A DNA stretch of 64,000 nucleotides from Prorocentrum cordatum (taxonomy: Eukaryota > Sar > Dinophyceae > Prorocentrales > Prorocentraceae): the NCBI GenBank assembly GCA_963575745.1, contig CAUYUJ010008558.1, forward strand, positions 421,881 to 485,880, in the 5' to 3' direction. Below are positions 1-9,552 of the stretch, in pieces; the first letter of the stretch is position 1, and each line of letters opens with the position of its first letter. The position numbers were made by a program, and so were the translations under genes. The notes under the pieces were generated by a model. It was not told the DNA's origin, did not search any database, and saw nothing but the letters and a program-made list of their open reading frames with translations.

Positions 1-27
1 TATATATTATATATATAATATATATAA
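1..27. repeat. TA-rich dinucleotide tract at window edge
   Basis: Short TA/AT repeat at the very start of the window. It carries no stop in the frame of the following ORF. Confidence 0.8.
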
Positions 28-60
28 AAATCCCGACCTTCCCCCCGGCGCACTCTTCCA

Positions 61-90
61 CGCCCACTCCGTGCACGCACGGTGGCGGAT
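61..90 (+). repeat. Conserved 30-bp block with CCGTGC/GCACGG hairpin, copy 1
   Basis: CGCCCACTCCGTGC continues into GCACGGTGGCGGAT with a 2-nt loop. Almost the same block occurs at 15502-15532, ahead of the second large paralogue. The 6-bp inverted repeat CCGTGC/GCACGG is intact in both copies while the loop differs (AC versus AG). Confidence 0.6.
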
Positions 91-1093
91 CAAGGAGCCC
101 TTGGCCGTGGGAGCGCTGGTGGAGGCTTGGAAGCAGCTGCCCGCGCAATACTCGGGCTCAGATTTGCGCTCGGCAATCTTGCGCGCACTCGCGGTGGCGG
201 ACGGAGCCCCCCATGCTGCGCAGTTGACCCAGCTGCATCGCCAAGGGGTGCAGCGGTTCTTCGGCCTCATTACCACTGCCTCGAACTTAGGGGTCATCCA
301 GAGGGCGAAGACGACGGGCGACGCCCTCCCCGAGCAGCAGTCGTACCGCCTCGGCTCGACCAAGACCTTGCACGTCGTGCGCGATCCCTCGGGGAGCCTG
401 TGCGACAAGCTCCTGGAGGCCACTCGCGAGGAGCTGTCCTTGGCAGCGCCCCCGGACGCAGGCGCCTCGAAACCCAGCGCCCTCGACGCAGGTGCCTCGG
501 CGCCCTGTGCCCTCGACGACCTCGTCGACTACGGATCTCAGCGGGCGAAGGCGGCGTTGCGGCGCATCGGCACAAAGAGCGGCGCGTTGCCATTCCACGC
601 TGAGGACGCCAGCGGGCACTGCATCGACCGGCTGACGAGGAAGATGGTTGCCGCCCGCCTCATCCGGCAGAACCTGCACCGGAGCGACGGCTGGAGCCGC
701 GTGGACAAGGCCTCGCTGCACAGCATAAGTGCGGACTCGAAGGAGAACCTGGAGAGTGTTCCCGGCGCGTGGACGGCCACCCGGATTTCGTTTTTTTTTT
801 TCACTGGTCGCGCGGACTGGGGTCTGTTCGCCAGCGCGTTTCTTTGCTTCTGGGGGGAGGTCGCGGATGAGCTGATCAAGAGAGGGGCCAGCGATTACGA
901 CCGCGCCCAAGCGATCCAGCTCATCAAGTCTGACACTTTCTTGCAGGTCGTGCGGGACTTCCGGCGGACCGAGGGCATCGCCCCCCATCCTATGGTCGCC
1001 TACAAGCTCGCGAAGGAGCAATCTGAGAAGCTCGCCCTCGCCTGCGAACTCGCCTTGGAGTCACCGCGTGCCTCGATGCCGCGGAAAAATTGA
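71..1093 (+). CDS. Hypothetical protein, 5' end unresolved (340 residues)
   Basis: Unrecognised protein, probably coding because composition and codon use match the downstream genes. The codon at 71 is GTG; no ATG occurs in frame before about position 644. The frame stays open to the left edge, so the true start is outside the window or in an upstream exon. The middle holds an Ala/Pro/Asp-rich stretch with two near repeats (DAGASKP and DAGASAP). The C-terminal third is charged and probably helical. A run of T at about 790-800 encodes four Phe in a row and could mark an intron or assembly slip. The stop is TGA at 1091-1093. A 22-bp minisatellite begins about 170 bp downstream. The function is unknown. 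Confidence 0.45.
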   Translation: MHARWRIKEPLAVGALVEAWKQLPAQYSGSDLRSAILRALAVADGAPHAAQLTQLHRQGVQRFFGLITTASNLGVIQRAKTTGDALPEQQSYRLGSTKTLHVVRDPSGSLCDKLLEATREELSLAAPPDAGASKPSALDAGASAPCALDDLVDYGSQRAKAALRRIGTKSGALPFHAEDASGHCIDRLTRKMVAARLIRQNLHRSDGWSRVDKASLHSISADSKENLESVPGAWTATRISFFFFTGRADWGLFASAFLCFWGEVADELIKRGASDYDRAQAIQLIKSDTFLQVVRDFRRTEGIAPHPMVAYKLAKEQSEKLALACELALESPRASMPRKN

Positions 1094-1263
1094 AAGCCTA
1101 GAGCGCCCGCGCGGCCTGTGACATGGCGATTCTGATGCGCGCCGCGGAGCGGGGTCCGTGGACAGGCGCAGGGGGTCGATTCGCCAGCCGTCACGAGGCC
1201 AAAAAAAAACATGTCGCTCCTCCTCCTGCCCCCCTCCTTCTCCCTTCCTTTTTCCCTCCCGCC

Positions 1264-2402
1264 CTGGCCGTGCCAGGCCGTGAGATTGCCATGCCCGGGC
1301 CGTGCCGTTGCCATGCCCAGGCCGTGCCGTTGCCATGCCCAGGCCGTGCCGTTGCCATGCCCAGGCCGTGCCGTTGCCACGCCCAGGCCGTGCCGTTGCC
1401 ATGCCCAGGCCGTGCCGTTGCCGTGCCCAGGCCGTGCCGTTGCCATGCCCAGGCCGTGCCGTTGCCATGCCCAGGCCGTGCCGTTGCCATGCCCAGGCCG
1501 TGCCGTTGCCGCGCCCAGGCCGTGCCGTTGCCATGCCCAGGCCGCGCCGTGGCCATGCCCAGGCCGCGCCGTTGCCATGCCCAGGCCGCGCCGTTGCCAT
1601 GCCCAGGCCGCGCCGTTGCCATGCCCAGGCCGTGCCGTTGCCATGCCCAGGCCGTGCCGTTGCCATGCCCAGTCCGCGCCGTTGCCGTGCCCAGGCCGTG
1701 CCGTTGCCGTGCCCAGGCCGTGCCGTTGCCATGTCCAGGCCGTGCCGTGGCCATGCCCAGGCCGCGCCGTTGCCGTGCCCAGGCTGTGCCGTTGCCATGC
1801 CCAGGCCGTGCCGTTGCCATGCCCAGGCCGCGCCGTTGCCATGCCCAGGCCGCGCCGTTGCCATGCCCAGGCCGCGCCGTTGCCATGCCCAGGCCGTGCC
1901 GTTGCCATGCTCGGCCGCGCCGTTGCCATGCCCAGGCCGCGCCGTGGCCATGCCCAGGCCGCGCCGTCGCCATGCCCAGGCCGTCCCGTTGCCATGCCCA
2001 GGAGGCGCCGTTGCCATGCCCCGACCGTGCCGTTGCCATGCCCAGGCCGAGTCGTTGCCATGCCCTGGTCGCGCCGTTGCCATGCCCAGGCCGTCCCGTT
2101 GCCATGCCCAGGCCGCGCCGTTGCCGTGCCCAGGCCGTGATGTTGGCACGCCCAGGCCGTGCCGTGGCCATGCCCAGGCCGCGCCTTCTACCACGCCCAG
2201 GCCGTGCCGTTGCCATGCCCAGGCCGTGCCGTTGCCATGCCCAGGCCGTGCCGTTGCCGTGCCAAGGCCGAGCCGTTGCCACGCCCAGGCCGCGCCGTTT
2301 CCACGCTCGGGCCGTGCCGTTGCCACGCCCAGGCCGTGCCGTTCCCTCGCCCAGGCCGTGCCGTTGCCATGCCCAGGCCGTGCCGTGGCCATGCCCAGGA
2401 TC
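1264..2402 (+). repeat. 22-bp minisatellite array 1 (about 51 units)
   Basis: Tandem units of 22 bp beginning GCCATGCCCAGG and ending CCGTGCCGTT, with scattered substitutions (GTG/GCG, ATG/ACG/GTG). Because 22 is not a multiple of three, each frame reads the same 22-residue peptide repeat after 66 bp. All frames on both strands stay open over long distances. The long ORFs here are therefore a property of the repeat, not evidence of genes. Confidence 0.95.
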
Positions 2403-2446
2403 GAAGAATCCAAGAAGGCACAAAACCTGGGACTTCGAGGATCGAA

Positions 2447-2655
2447 AGGGAGGGGGGGGGAGGGGGATGGGGGAGAGGGAGGGGGAGGGGGAGGGAGAGG
2501 AGGAGGAGGAGGAGGAGGAGGAGGAGGAGGAGGAGGACGAGGACGAGGACGAGGACGAGGAGGACGAGGAGGACGAGGAGGACGAGGAGGACGAGGAGGA
2601 CGAAGAGGAGGAGGACGAGGAGGAGGAGGAGGAGGAGGAGGAGGAGGAGGTGGAG
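2447..2655 (+). repeat. GAG/GAC-rich microsatellite
   Basis: Purine-rich trinucleotide tract of mainly GAG and GAC. It separates the minisatellite from the retroelement-like fragment and translates as poly-Glu/Asp in the frame of that fragment. Confidence 0.9.
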
Positions 2656-3468
2656 GGGATCCCGTCCCCTCCGTGTTGGACGGAGCTAGGTTGGAATACT
2701 TTCTTAGTGGACACGCTGCAGAAGCTTGATCTATCCAAGCTATTGGAATTCTGCCTGATAAAAGATGCTACTTCGGGTGCCCATTGGAAGGAGGAGGAGG
2801 AGGAGACTAAAACAGAGGCCGAACTGCAACGTGAAAGTGAACGTCGTGCTAAACGGTCAGTTGCGCTCTCCCAGGACGAAACCAACTGGAGGATGAACCC
2901 TGGGTGGCTGGCTCTAGAAATGAGGGGATATAGTCAGTGTATCACACGTTGGCTGACGGGTAAAAACAGATGTATGAATGATATATACAGTAAAACCATC
3001 GCCGATATGCAAAATAAATTGCACGCCGTGTGTAAGCAGCTCCAGATCTATAGTCCTGAAGCGGGCCGTGATATTTGGAAATGGGTTTATCGGGAGGGGA
3101 ACACTGAGGCGGACCATGAGACGCATGTGGCCAGAGAAGGACAGACTACTTCAGATGTGCGGTGGGCTCTCAGTACACTTTTTTCTATTCGTTCGAATCA
3201 ACATAGTGTACACGCGGTGATAGGCTCTTTTGATGGTGGCAGATGTGAGTTAGGCACATCTTGTGGCTGGGCGATTGACATGTTTATCTCTTCTAATTTG
3301 CCTTTTTCCTCCCTCCCCCCTGGCCTCCCCTCTAATCGTTGGCAGCTCGGTGTAGCCAAGCGGGCGTTTATGCTCCCTTCCCATTGTACAATCACCCAGG
3401 CGGAACTTGCTGCATCTCAGAGTTTATGGTCGGGACTTGTTGATTTGTGCACACATATATGTGGATAG
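2650..3468 (+). mobile_element. RNase H-like fragment of a retroelement
   Basis: An open frame of about 270 codons with visibly lower GC than its surroundings. It contains WVYREGNTEADHETHVA, which resembles the C-terminal N-x-x-AD-x-x-x-x-A block of RNase H. About 50 residues later come FDGGRCELGTSCGWAID and TQAELAASQSLWSGL, which resemble the first catalytic Asp block and the Glu helix. The order (last block before first block) is reversed relative to a normal domain. It may be the end of one copy joined to the start of another, a permuted domain, or chance. No reverse transcriptase motif is visible. It stops at TAG 3466-3468. It is probably a remnant of a non-LTR or similar retroelement, though that class is an inference. 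Confidence 0.4.
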
Positions 3469-3507
3469 CACATTTCTTTTACAGCTTCGCTGCATAATCT
3501 TCCCGTC

Positions 3508-3514
3508 GGCGTCG

Positions 3515-3554
<40 letters not shown>

Positions 3555-3639
3555 GTGCCCCGGGGCCGGAGACCCGCCCCAAAGGGCCTGTCTCGGCCCG
3601 ACCTGTGCGAGTGGACTTGTCCCCAGGGCCCCTCGCGTT

Positions 3640-3736
<97 letters not shown>

Positions 3737-3855
3737 GCCTCGTCGTCGTCGTCGTCGTCGTCTCCGTCGTCGTCGTCGCCGTCGTCGTCGTCTTCGTCGT
3801 CGTCGTCGTCGTCGTCGTCCTCGTCGTCCTCGTCGTCCTCGTCGCCGTGGTCGTG

Positions 3856-3887
<32 letters not shown>

Positions 3888-3892
3888 GCTGC
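3508..3892 (+). repeat. TCG/GTC microsatellite, two blocks
   Basis: Two long TCG tracts separated by about 75 bp of non-repetitive sequence (3553-3636). The second contains interruptions such as GCC, TCC and CTC. It lies just upstream of the zinc-finger gene. Confidence 0.95.
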
Positions 3893-4070
3893 TGTCATGC
3901 AGTCGCCATGCCGCTGCCGTGTTGTTCCCGGCAGCTGCCGTGCGACTTCCTTGCGGTGGCCATGTTGCTGCCGTGCTGTTCTCGTGCAGTCGCCGTTCGG
4001 GGTCGACCTGGCGACGGCGAGGGCGGTCGAGGGCCCGGGGGGGGCGCTCGGGCGGGGGTCTTCGCCGCCC

Positions 4071-6893
4071 ATGGCGCCATGGATCTCGCGAGCGGAGCGG
4101 GAAAGAAAACAACCACAGGAGGCGCGACAGGCAACTTCTCTGCGTTCGAGCTCGGGCAATCTCTCGCGAAGTCTGGAGAGTGCGATCCCATCTGGTGCCT
4201 CGTCTTCTGCCCCGAAGCGACGGCGGCTGAGCAACCAGGTCGCCCCCGCGGCCGGTGTCTCGACGCCCGGGCCGAAGCGACGTCGGGCGAGCGGAGATGT
4301 CCAGAGCGCAGGTGCTGCGGCGCCACCTCCTTTTCCTCCGGCTCATCCTCAGCCCCGACCAGTGCGACGGCGGCTGCGCGACCCCGGCGAGAGCATCGAA
4401 GACCTCGTCGGGCCAGCGACGGAAAGTCGGGAGGCGCATCTCCTCCGCCGCGGAGGGGGGCGGCGGACGTGCCCACGGTGCAGGTACTACACGATCGGCA
4501 GCCAGTGGACCGCCACGTATGGATCGTGCACGGCGCACACAGGCCCTCGTCGTCGCGTCGCTTGGTTGGCAGAGCGGCCTGCGCGGCAGGGCGGACCGTG
4601 GGTTCTTGGGTGCACCTTCTGCGCCGCGCACGAGAGTCGGTCGACAAGCGATCGCAGGCGGGACCCGACCACTCGTCGACGAGGAGGGTTCGGCGCCTTC
4701 TCCGTGCGGCATAGGTCCCTACAGGCCGAGAACATCAGGTTCCACGAGAAGTCTTTAGGGCACAAGTTTGCTGAGGCGCCCTGGTTTAGGCCAGACGAGC
4801 CCACGTGCATAGCGCTGCAGGCGTCCTTGGAGGACGACAGGCTCTTGAGCGGCAGCGTGCCGCAACCCCGGGACTGGCTGCGAGCATGGCGGATGTCCCG
4901 AGATCCTCGGTCGTGGCTGGCGGCAGAGCGCGACGACGTCACGTCCAACTTCATCTGCCAGATTCGCCCCATGGCCGCGCAGCGGAGAAGCTGGAAGGCT
5001 CTATGCGTCACCATGGCGGACGCGTTGCGCCAGAGGAAGATGCAAGCTCTGCGGGTTGCCACGGTCGTCTCCATAGCCTTCGACGACAAGGCTTCCAGGA
5101 AGCTCCTGATGTTCAAGTGCGATACGCCTGGGCTCCCGAGCGCGTCGTGCCTCGACGCCGACAAGACGGTCCTGCTTTACGGCGCTCGGCTCGCCATGAT
5201 CGGGTGCGTGCCTCCTGACCTCCCGAAGATGCACGAGTACGATGGCGACTGCGCCCAGAGGGCGGCGGCCGCCGTCGTCAAGCTGTTCGAGAGGCTGCGC
5301 TCTCGAAGGGGCCAGGTGGACGGGGACCTCCTGGAGTCTTTGCTCCTGAAGGTCAGGGTCGCTTGCGTGGGCGGTGCGCTCCTCAAGGCGGCGAACTTTC
5401 TGCGAAGCACGAGGGCGCCGAACATTGTCCTCATACTGCGCGACCCAGCGCGCGTCATCAGGACGACCACGGCTAAACGCCTGCATGCCGCCGACCGTTT
5501 CGACGAGCAGTACTCGCGGTTGTTCTCGAGCAGGCACGCGGTCCTCAAAGACTTCATGAACTCCCAAGTCTGGCAGGACCAGCTACAGGCGTGCCAGGCG
5601 GACATCCTAGAGAGCGGCGGCAGTCTGGGAGGAGGCGTCAAGAGCGTTCTCCGCAACGTGGCTTTCGTCCAGCCTCGCTTCGAAAGCGAAGCCACCCCCC
5701 GCCGCAGGTACGTCTGCTTGCTCCGCGCGATCGCCCAGGTCTTGATGGCGAAGGCGCACGACATGAGGTTGGCATCTGCGGTGCGCGCGCGCGCGCCCCA
5801 GGATGCCTTGGCAGCCATGGAGAAGAGGTCCGACGCGTTCATGGCCGGATTGGCAGGAGACTACGGCGAGGCATGCGTGGAGTTCCTCCGCGTGTTCGAC
5901 GTCGACGACCACGACGTAGCCCGCGCGTGCCCGGAGCAGACGGGCTTCCTCAAGTTTCTGGACGAGATGTTCGCCCAGGGCCGCGTCCTCGACGACGCGC
6001 GGCCTGGGGGCGAGGCCGCGCGCAACGAGGGCAGTCGCAAGACTCTCGCCAGGATCGCGCTCGAGGAGGTTGAGGACGAGTACACCGTCAGCTATGGCAT
6101 CCACTCGCGCAAGCTCTGGGCACATGCAGGCGGGGTCGCCTTCGCGAAAGAGCGCGGGGCAATACTCGGGTCGCTCGGCGAGGCGGTGAGAGACATCCCA
6201 GACCGCATGGCAGCGGAGATCGGGCGAGAAGATCTCCAGGCTGCTTTCGTCGCCTTCGACCTCAGTGCATGGAGGTGCGCGATCCGCAGGGCCCAGGGCG
6301 ACCCCGTCGATGCCTCGATGCTCGACGCCCGCTTCTCCCTTGCCGAGCTACGCGCGGCAGCCGAGCGGCTGTTCAAGGCGTTCCTCGGCATCGACGGCGA
6401 AGGAGTGGGCCCTGAGTGGGCGCGCATGGCGCGACTCGCTCTGCAGCAGCGAGCTCGCATGAGGATCGGGCCCCGCCGCGCGCCTTCGGAATGCGCGCGC
6501 GCGGCTGCCTGGGACGTCGTGGAGCCGCTTCCACTCGACAACAGGATGGTCTGGCGACTCTTGCTGGACGGAGGCGGCGTCCCCGACAGGCTGCGGCCAG
6601 CGGTGCTCGCGTACTTCGGCACCCTCGACGGCGCGGGGAGCGCGGAGCGCGGGCTGGGGCGCGACAAGCGGGTTGTCGTGGAGCCCCACGTCGGAAGTCT
6701 GAGGCCCTCGGCAGATAGGGCGGCCCCAGGCGCGAGGGAGATCTTTTCGCCCGCTGTGCCGACCAGCACGTTCTGCTCCTCACAGAGTTCTCGCGAGCCT
6801 GCACGACGCTGCGGCTGGAGACGCACGGGCGTAGGTTCGGCGCGAATTCCCAGGTCCGGAAGAACAAGGGCTGCGAGAAAAATGCGCGTCTAG
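4071..6893 (+). CDS. Zinc-finger/transposase-like protein, first part (frame shift near 6720)
   Basis: I start at ATG 4071 (MAPWISRAERER), the first Met after the TCG repeat. A basic region (PKRRR twice, around residues 55-75) looks like a nuclear signal. Around residues 134-230 are C-x2-C, a second C-x2-C (GCTFCAA) and a later His pair in RHRSL...FHEKSLGHKFA, an arrangement like the zinc fingers at the N-terminus of hAT-type transposases. Beyond this, VSIAFDDKASRKLLMFKC and NIVLILRDPARVIR recall a multicopy dinoflagellate family with an RNase H-fold-like core that I consider transposon-derived; this is from memory and was not searched. The frame ends at 6893, but coding clearly continues in another frame from 6719. 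The sequence therefore has a 1-nt loss (or 2-nt gain), or a short undetected intron. No intron is evident elsewhere. Confidence 0.6.
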   Translation: MAPWISRAERERKQPQEARQATSLRSSSGNLSRSLESAIPSGASSSAPKRRRLSNQVAPAAGVSTPGPKRRRASGDVQSAGAAAPPPFPPAHPQPRPVRRRLRDPGESIEDLVGPATESREAHLLRRGGGRRTCPRCRYYTIGSQWTATYGSCTAHTGPRRRVAWLAERPARQGGPWVLGCTFCAAHESRSTSDRRRDPTTRRRGGFGAFSVRHRSLQAENIRFHEKSLGHKFAEAPWFRPDEPTCIALQASLEDDRLLSGSVPQPRDWLRAWRMSRDPRSWLAAERDDVTSNFICQIRPMAAQRRSWKALCVTMADALRQRKMQALRVATVVSIAFDDKASRKLLMFKCDTPGLPSASCLDADKTVLLYGARLAMIGCVPPDLPKMHEYDGDCAQRAAAAVVKLFERLRSRRGQVDGDLLESLLLKVRVACVGGALLKAANFLRSTRAPNIVLILRDPARVIRTTTAKRLHAADRFDEQYSRLFSSRHAVLKDFMNSQVWQDQLQACQADILESGGSLGGGVKSVLRNVAFVQPRFESEATPRRRYVCLLRAIAQVLMAKAHDMRLASAVRARAPQDALAAMEKRSDAFMAGLAGDYGEACVEFLRVFDVDDHDVARACPEQTGFLKFLDEMFAQGRVLDDARPGGEAARNEGSRKTLARIALEEVEDEYTVSYGIHSRKLWAHAGGVAFAKERGAILGSLGEAVRDIPDRMAAEIGREDLQAAFVAFDLSAWRCAIRRAQGDPVDASMLDARFSLAELRAAAERLFKAFLGIDGEGVGPEWARMARLALQQRARMRIGPRRAPSECARAAAWDVVEPLPLDNRMVWRLLLDGGGVPDRLRPAVLAYFGTLDGAGSAERGLGRDKRVVVEPHVGSLRPSADRAAPGAREIFSPAVPTSTFCSSQSSREPARRCGWRRTGVGSARIPRSGRTRAARKMRV

Positions 6894-7792
6894 GCCAGCA
6901 GACGGACGCCGCTCTTCGACGAGGGCTGCGGTCCTGCTACGCCGAGATTGCCAAGGAAGCAAACGCTTCCAGCAGCGCCCCTGGAGACGCGCTTCGGCCC
7001 AACATACTGGGGGAGCCTCGGAGGGACACCCTGAAGAAGATCGGGAGGGCGCAGGAGCAATCGACTGTCACCAAGGGGGCCGAGAGATATCGCCAGCTCA
7101 CCGAGACGAAGTTCCGCGAGAAAACGAGGCGCAGGGCCGCGGCTGGAGTTTGGGCTGGCTGGGCCCTCGATCGGCCTGCGATGAGACTTGGCGGCGCCGG
7201 CGCCGTGCATGCGGCCTCCAGGTGCGCCGCTGAGCACGCCGCGCAGGCGAGGAAATGGTTGGAGCGCGCTCGCGCCCCAAGAGGGTCGGCGAAGGGCATG
7301 CAGGTGCCTCGACGCCCCGCGGCCCCGTGCGGGGTGGCGACGGCCGTCAGCGCGGGGAGCGCGGCGCCCGGGCCTGCCGCGCGCCCGGCGTCGCGGTCGA
7401 ACACCGCGATTACCCTGCCCTCCTTGAGCACGATGAGGTCGGAGGCCGCTCTCGCCGTGAAGAGCAAGTTGCAGGGTGGCCCCCGCGCGGATGATCTCCG
7501 CAAGTGGGTCGTCGCAGTCGCCTACGGGAAGCCTGTCCTGGTGGATGGCGGCGTCGGGATGGTCGAGCGTTTCCGCTGTCCGCCTGCCGTCGGCCGCGCG
7601 CAGGACGTGCAGTTCACGCAGAACTTTGCCAGGGCCCACCCCGAACTCACGAAGATCACTTCGGCTATCGCGGGGAGCGATGGGTCGTCATGGCGCGTGC
7701 GGCCCGTGGGCGCTGCAAGCCGCCGCGCGTGGGTGATCGACTCCTCTGCGACATTCGCCCGCGTGCTCCGCTCCATGATCGCCAGGGCCTGA
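6719..7792 (+). CDS. Zinc-finger/transposase-like protein, continuation in shifted frame
   Basis: The frame opens after TAG 6716-6718 and reads GDLFARCADQHVLLLTEFSRA and onward without a stop to TGA 7790-7792, about 355 codons. It has the same codon use as the preceding frame. It is Arg/Ala/Gln-rich and helical at first, with a low-complexity Ala/Pro patch around 7310-7400. It ends with a more conserved-looking segment (LRKWVVAVAYGKPVLVDGG). It is most simply the C-terminus of the gene starting at 4071, so the whole product would be near 1,250 residues. Whether this is a pseudogene, an assembly indel or a spliced gene cannot be decided here. Confidence 0.5.
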   Translation, partial: GGPRREGDLFARCADQHVLLLTEFSRACTTLRLETHGRRFGANSQVRKNKGCEKNARLGQQTDAALRRGLRSCYAEIAKEANASSSAPGDALRPNILGEPRRDTLKKIGRAQEQSTVTKGAERYRQLTETKFREKTRRRAAAGVWAGWALDRPAMRLGGAGAVHAASRCAAEHAAQARKWLERARAPRGSAKGMQVPRRPAAPCGVATAVSAGSAAPGPAARPASRSNTAITLPSLSTMRSEAALAVKSKLQGGPRADDLRKWVVAVAYGKPVLVDGGVGMVERFRCPPAVGRAQDVQFTQNFARAHPELTKITSAIAGSDGSSWRVRPVGAASRRAWVIDSSATFARVLRSMIARA

Positions 7793-8382
7793 GGCCGCGC
7801 GCGGGGCGGTCGCCGTGCGCCTCGACGCGGCAGGGTGGCCGCCCTGCACTGCCGCGCCGCCGGCTGCGCGCTGCGTGCCTCGACGCCGCAGGGGCGCGGA
7901 GGACTTCGGGGGGGCGGTCGGGGGCGGGCACGCCCGCGGGGAGGGCGCCTGCAGACGACCAGGGGCGGCCAGCAGGAACGCAAGGGGGAAAAAAATGACG
8001 ATGGGCGCATCCACGCCAGCCCATCCAGAAACGCATGCCAGGTAAGTTGGTTGATCAGGGGCGCCTGGAAGTACGCGGTCGCACAGCCATCTTGGAAGCG
8101 CAGATACAGTCACAGAAAACACTGATCACAGAAAACATTGATACAATGGGCGGGCAGCACCCTCGGCCAGAAAACAATGATCACATATATCTTCGCGCAG
8201 GGCAGTGTAGGAAAGAAATCAGTGCAAGATGCGCCATGGTGTTCCCTGTGGTAACCGCCCCCGGCGCAGGTCGCTGCATCTCTGATTCGACGCCCGTGTG
8301 GCGCATAGTAGTCGCATCCCGATGGACATCCTGGATCTTATCCCACTGATGTGTATACTCGCGGGCGTTCCAAATTCGCTCA
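7793..8382. other. Intergenic, no gene seen
   Basis: GC-rich for the first 200 bp with two more copies of the CCTCGACGC word (7817-7828, 7875-7887), then more ordinary sequence with several CACAGAAAACA-like short repeats around 8110-8180. I see no convincing ORF. Confidence 0.5.
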
Positions 8383-8560
8383 GGTGCTGGCGCTGGTGCT
8401 GGTGCTGGCGCTGGTGCTGCTGGTGCTTCTGCTGCTGCTGCTTCTGCTGCTGCTGCTTCTGCTGATGCTGTTATTAGCGTTGCTGGTGCTAGTGCTGCTG
8501 CTGCTGCTGCTGCTGGCGGTGGTGGTGGTGTTGCTGTTTGTGCTGCTGCTTGTGGACCCT
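8383..8560 (+). repeat. CTG-type microsatellite
   Basis: Imperfect GCTGGTGCTG and CTG runs. In one frame they read as poly-Leu/Val, which is not evidence of a protein. Confidence 0.9.
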
Positions 8561-8804
8561 CTGCTGGCGGCGGCTATGCCGATGGGGAAGTCTTGGGGGT
8601 TGGAGGAGGGCGAGGAAAACGAGGATGACACACAAAACAGAAGGAGGAGGGGGAGGATGAGGAGCAGAAGTGCGGCGCGAAGAGGATGAAGAGGAGGAGG
8701 GAGGAGGCGGGGCGGGAGGAAGGAAGGAACGGATGCTGATACGGAGCTGCACAGGTTGGTAGTTGAGGGCACGTTGTGGCGATGTTCTTTTTCCCGAGGA
8801 CTCG

Positions 8805-9070
8805 TGCGGCAGTCTTGGAGTCTTCTTGGGGCCCTATGGGGCCCTTCTTGGGGGCCTATGGGGGCTCTCTCGGGGGGGTCTTCGAGCACTCTTGGGGATC
8901 TTCGGGGGGAGGGGGGGTGTCTGGAAGGCTGATTGGGGCTGTCTTGGGCCCCATTGTTCGATAATAGGGGGAGTTGGAAGACCGTCGCTCGCTCGGAGGC
9001 CCCCTGTTGCCGTCTTGGGCCCCTCTGGGGCCCTCTGGGGCCCCTGGGGGGGCTCTCGGGTGCAGTGCCG
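8805..9070 (+). repeat. Irregular CTTGGGG/GGGGCC repeat domain 1
   Basis: Loose repeat of words such as TCTTGGGGCC and CTATGGGG at irregular 10-25 bp spacing. Similar domains recur at about 13200-13400, 14560-15345, 52190-52860 and 59220-59390. Confidence 0.7.
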
Positions 9071-9149
9071 GGGAAATTTTGAGGCCTCGAAGAGCCCATC
9101 CGAGCCGAAACTGCGAGTGGCCACGCAGTCTCCTCGCAGCATGTTCGCA

Positions 9150-9552
9150 GATTCCTCGCCGATGCTATCTTGCCACCGTCCGCGCTCACGCAGTTGCCGC
9201 GCGGTTGCCCAGCTGTCGCCGCGCGGCCGCCGCGCCGTTCACTACGTCCACCGAGATTCCCAGCATTCCGCGACGTACCGTCGAGCACTTCCTGCGCGAC
9301 CCTGTCTGCCTAGCATGCGCGACCCCCGACATCTTGCGAGAACTACATTCTGCCGCGCAGGAGCTGTGCTACCGCCATGCAGGGTCCGAGCAGTCGCCAT
9401 GAACATGCCGCGCCGCTGCCGTTATGAGCCGCGTCGTTGCCGCGCAGCTGCCGCGCATTTGCCGCGCCCATCGCTCGGTTCGCAGCGGCCGTTCTGTATC
9501 CAAGCCCCGCCCAGAGCCCCGCGACGACCGCCGCGGCGACTCTTGCCCCCCC
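9150..9552 (+). repeat. Degenerate GCCGCGC/GCCATGC repeats ahead of paralogue 1
   Basis: The 400 bp upstream of the first paralogue consists of degenerate TTGCCGCGC and GCCATGC words related to the 22-bp satellite. The last 90 bp before the ATG resemble the region ahead of paralogue 2 (both contain a CAGCCGTTCTG-like and a CCAGAGC block). The duplication therefore includes some 5' flank. Confidence 0.55.

Noticed and set aside
1123-2402. Very long ORFs on both strands through the 22-bp repeats (also 18798-19723)
   Set aside because: They consist only of the satellite peptide repeat and are open in every frame.
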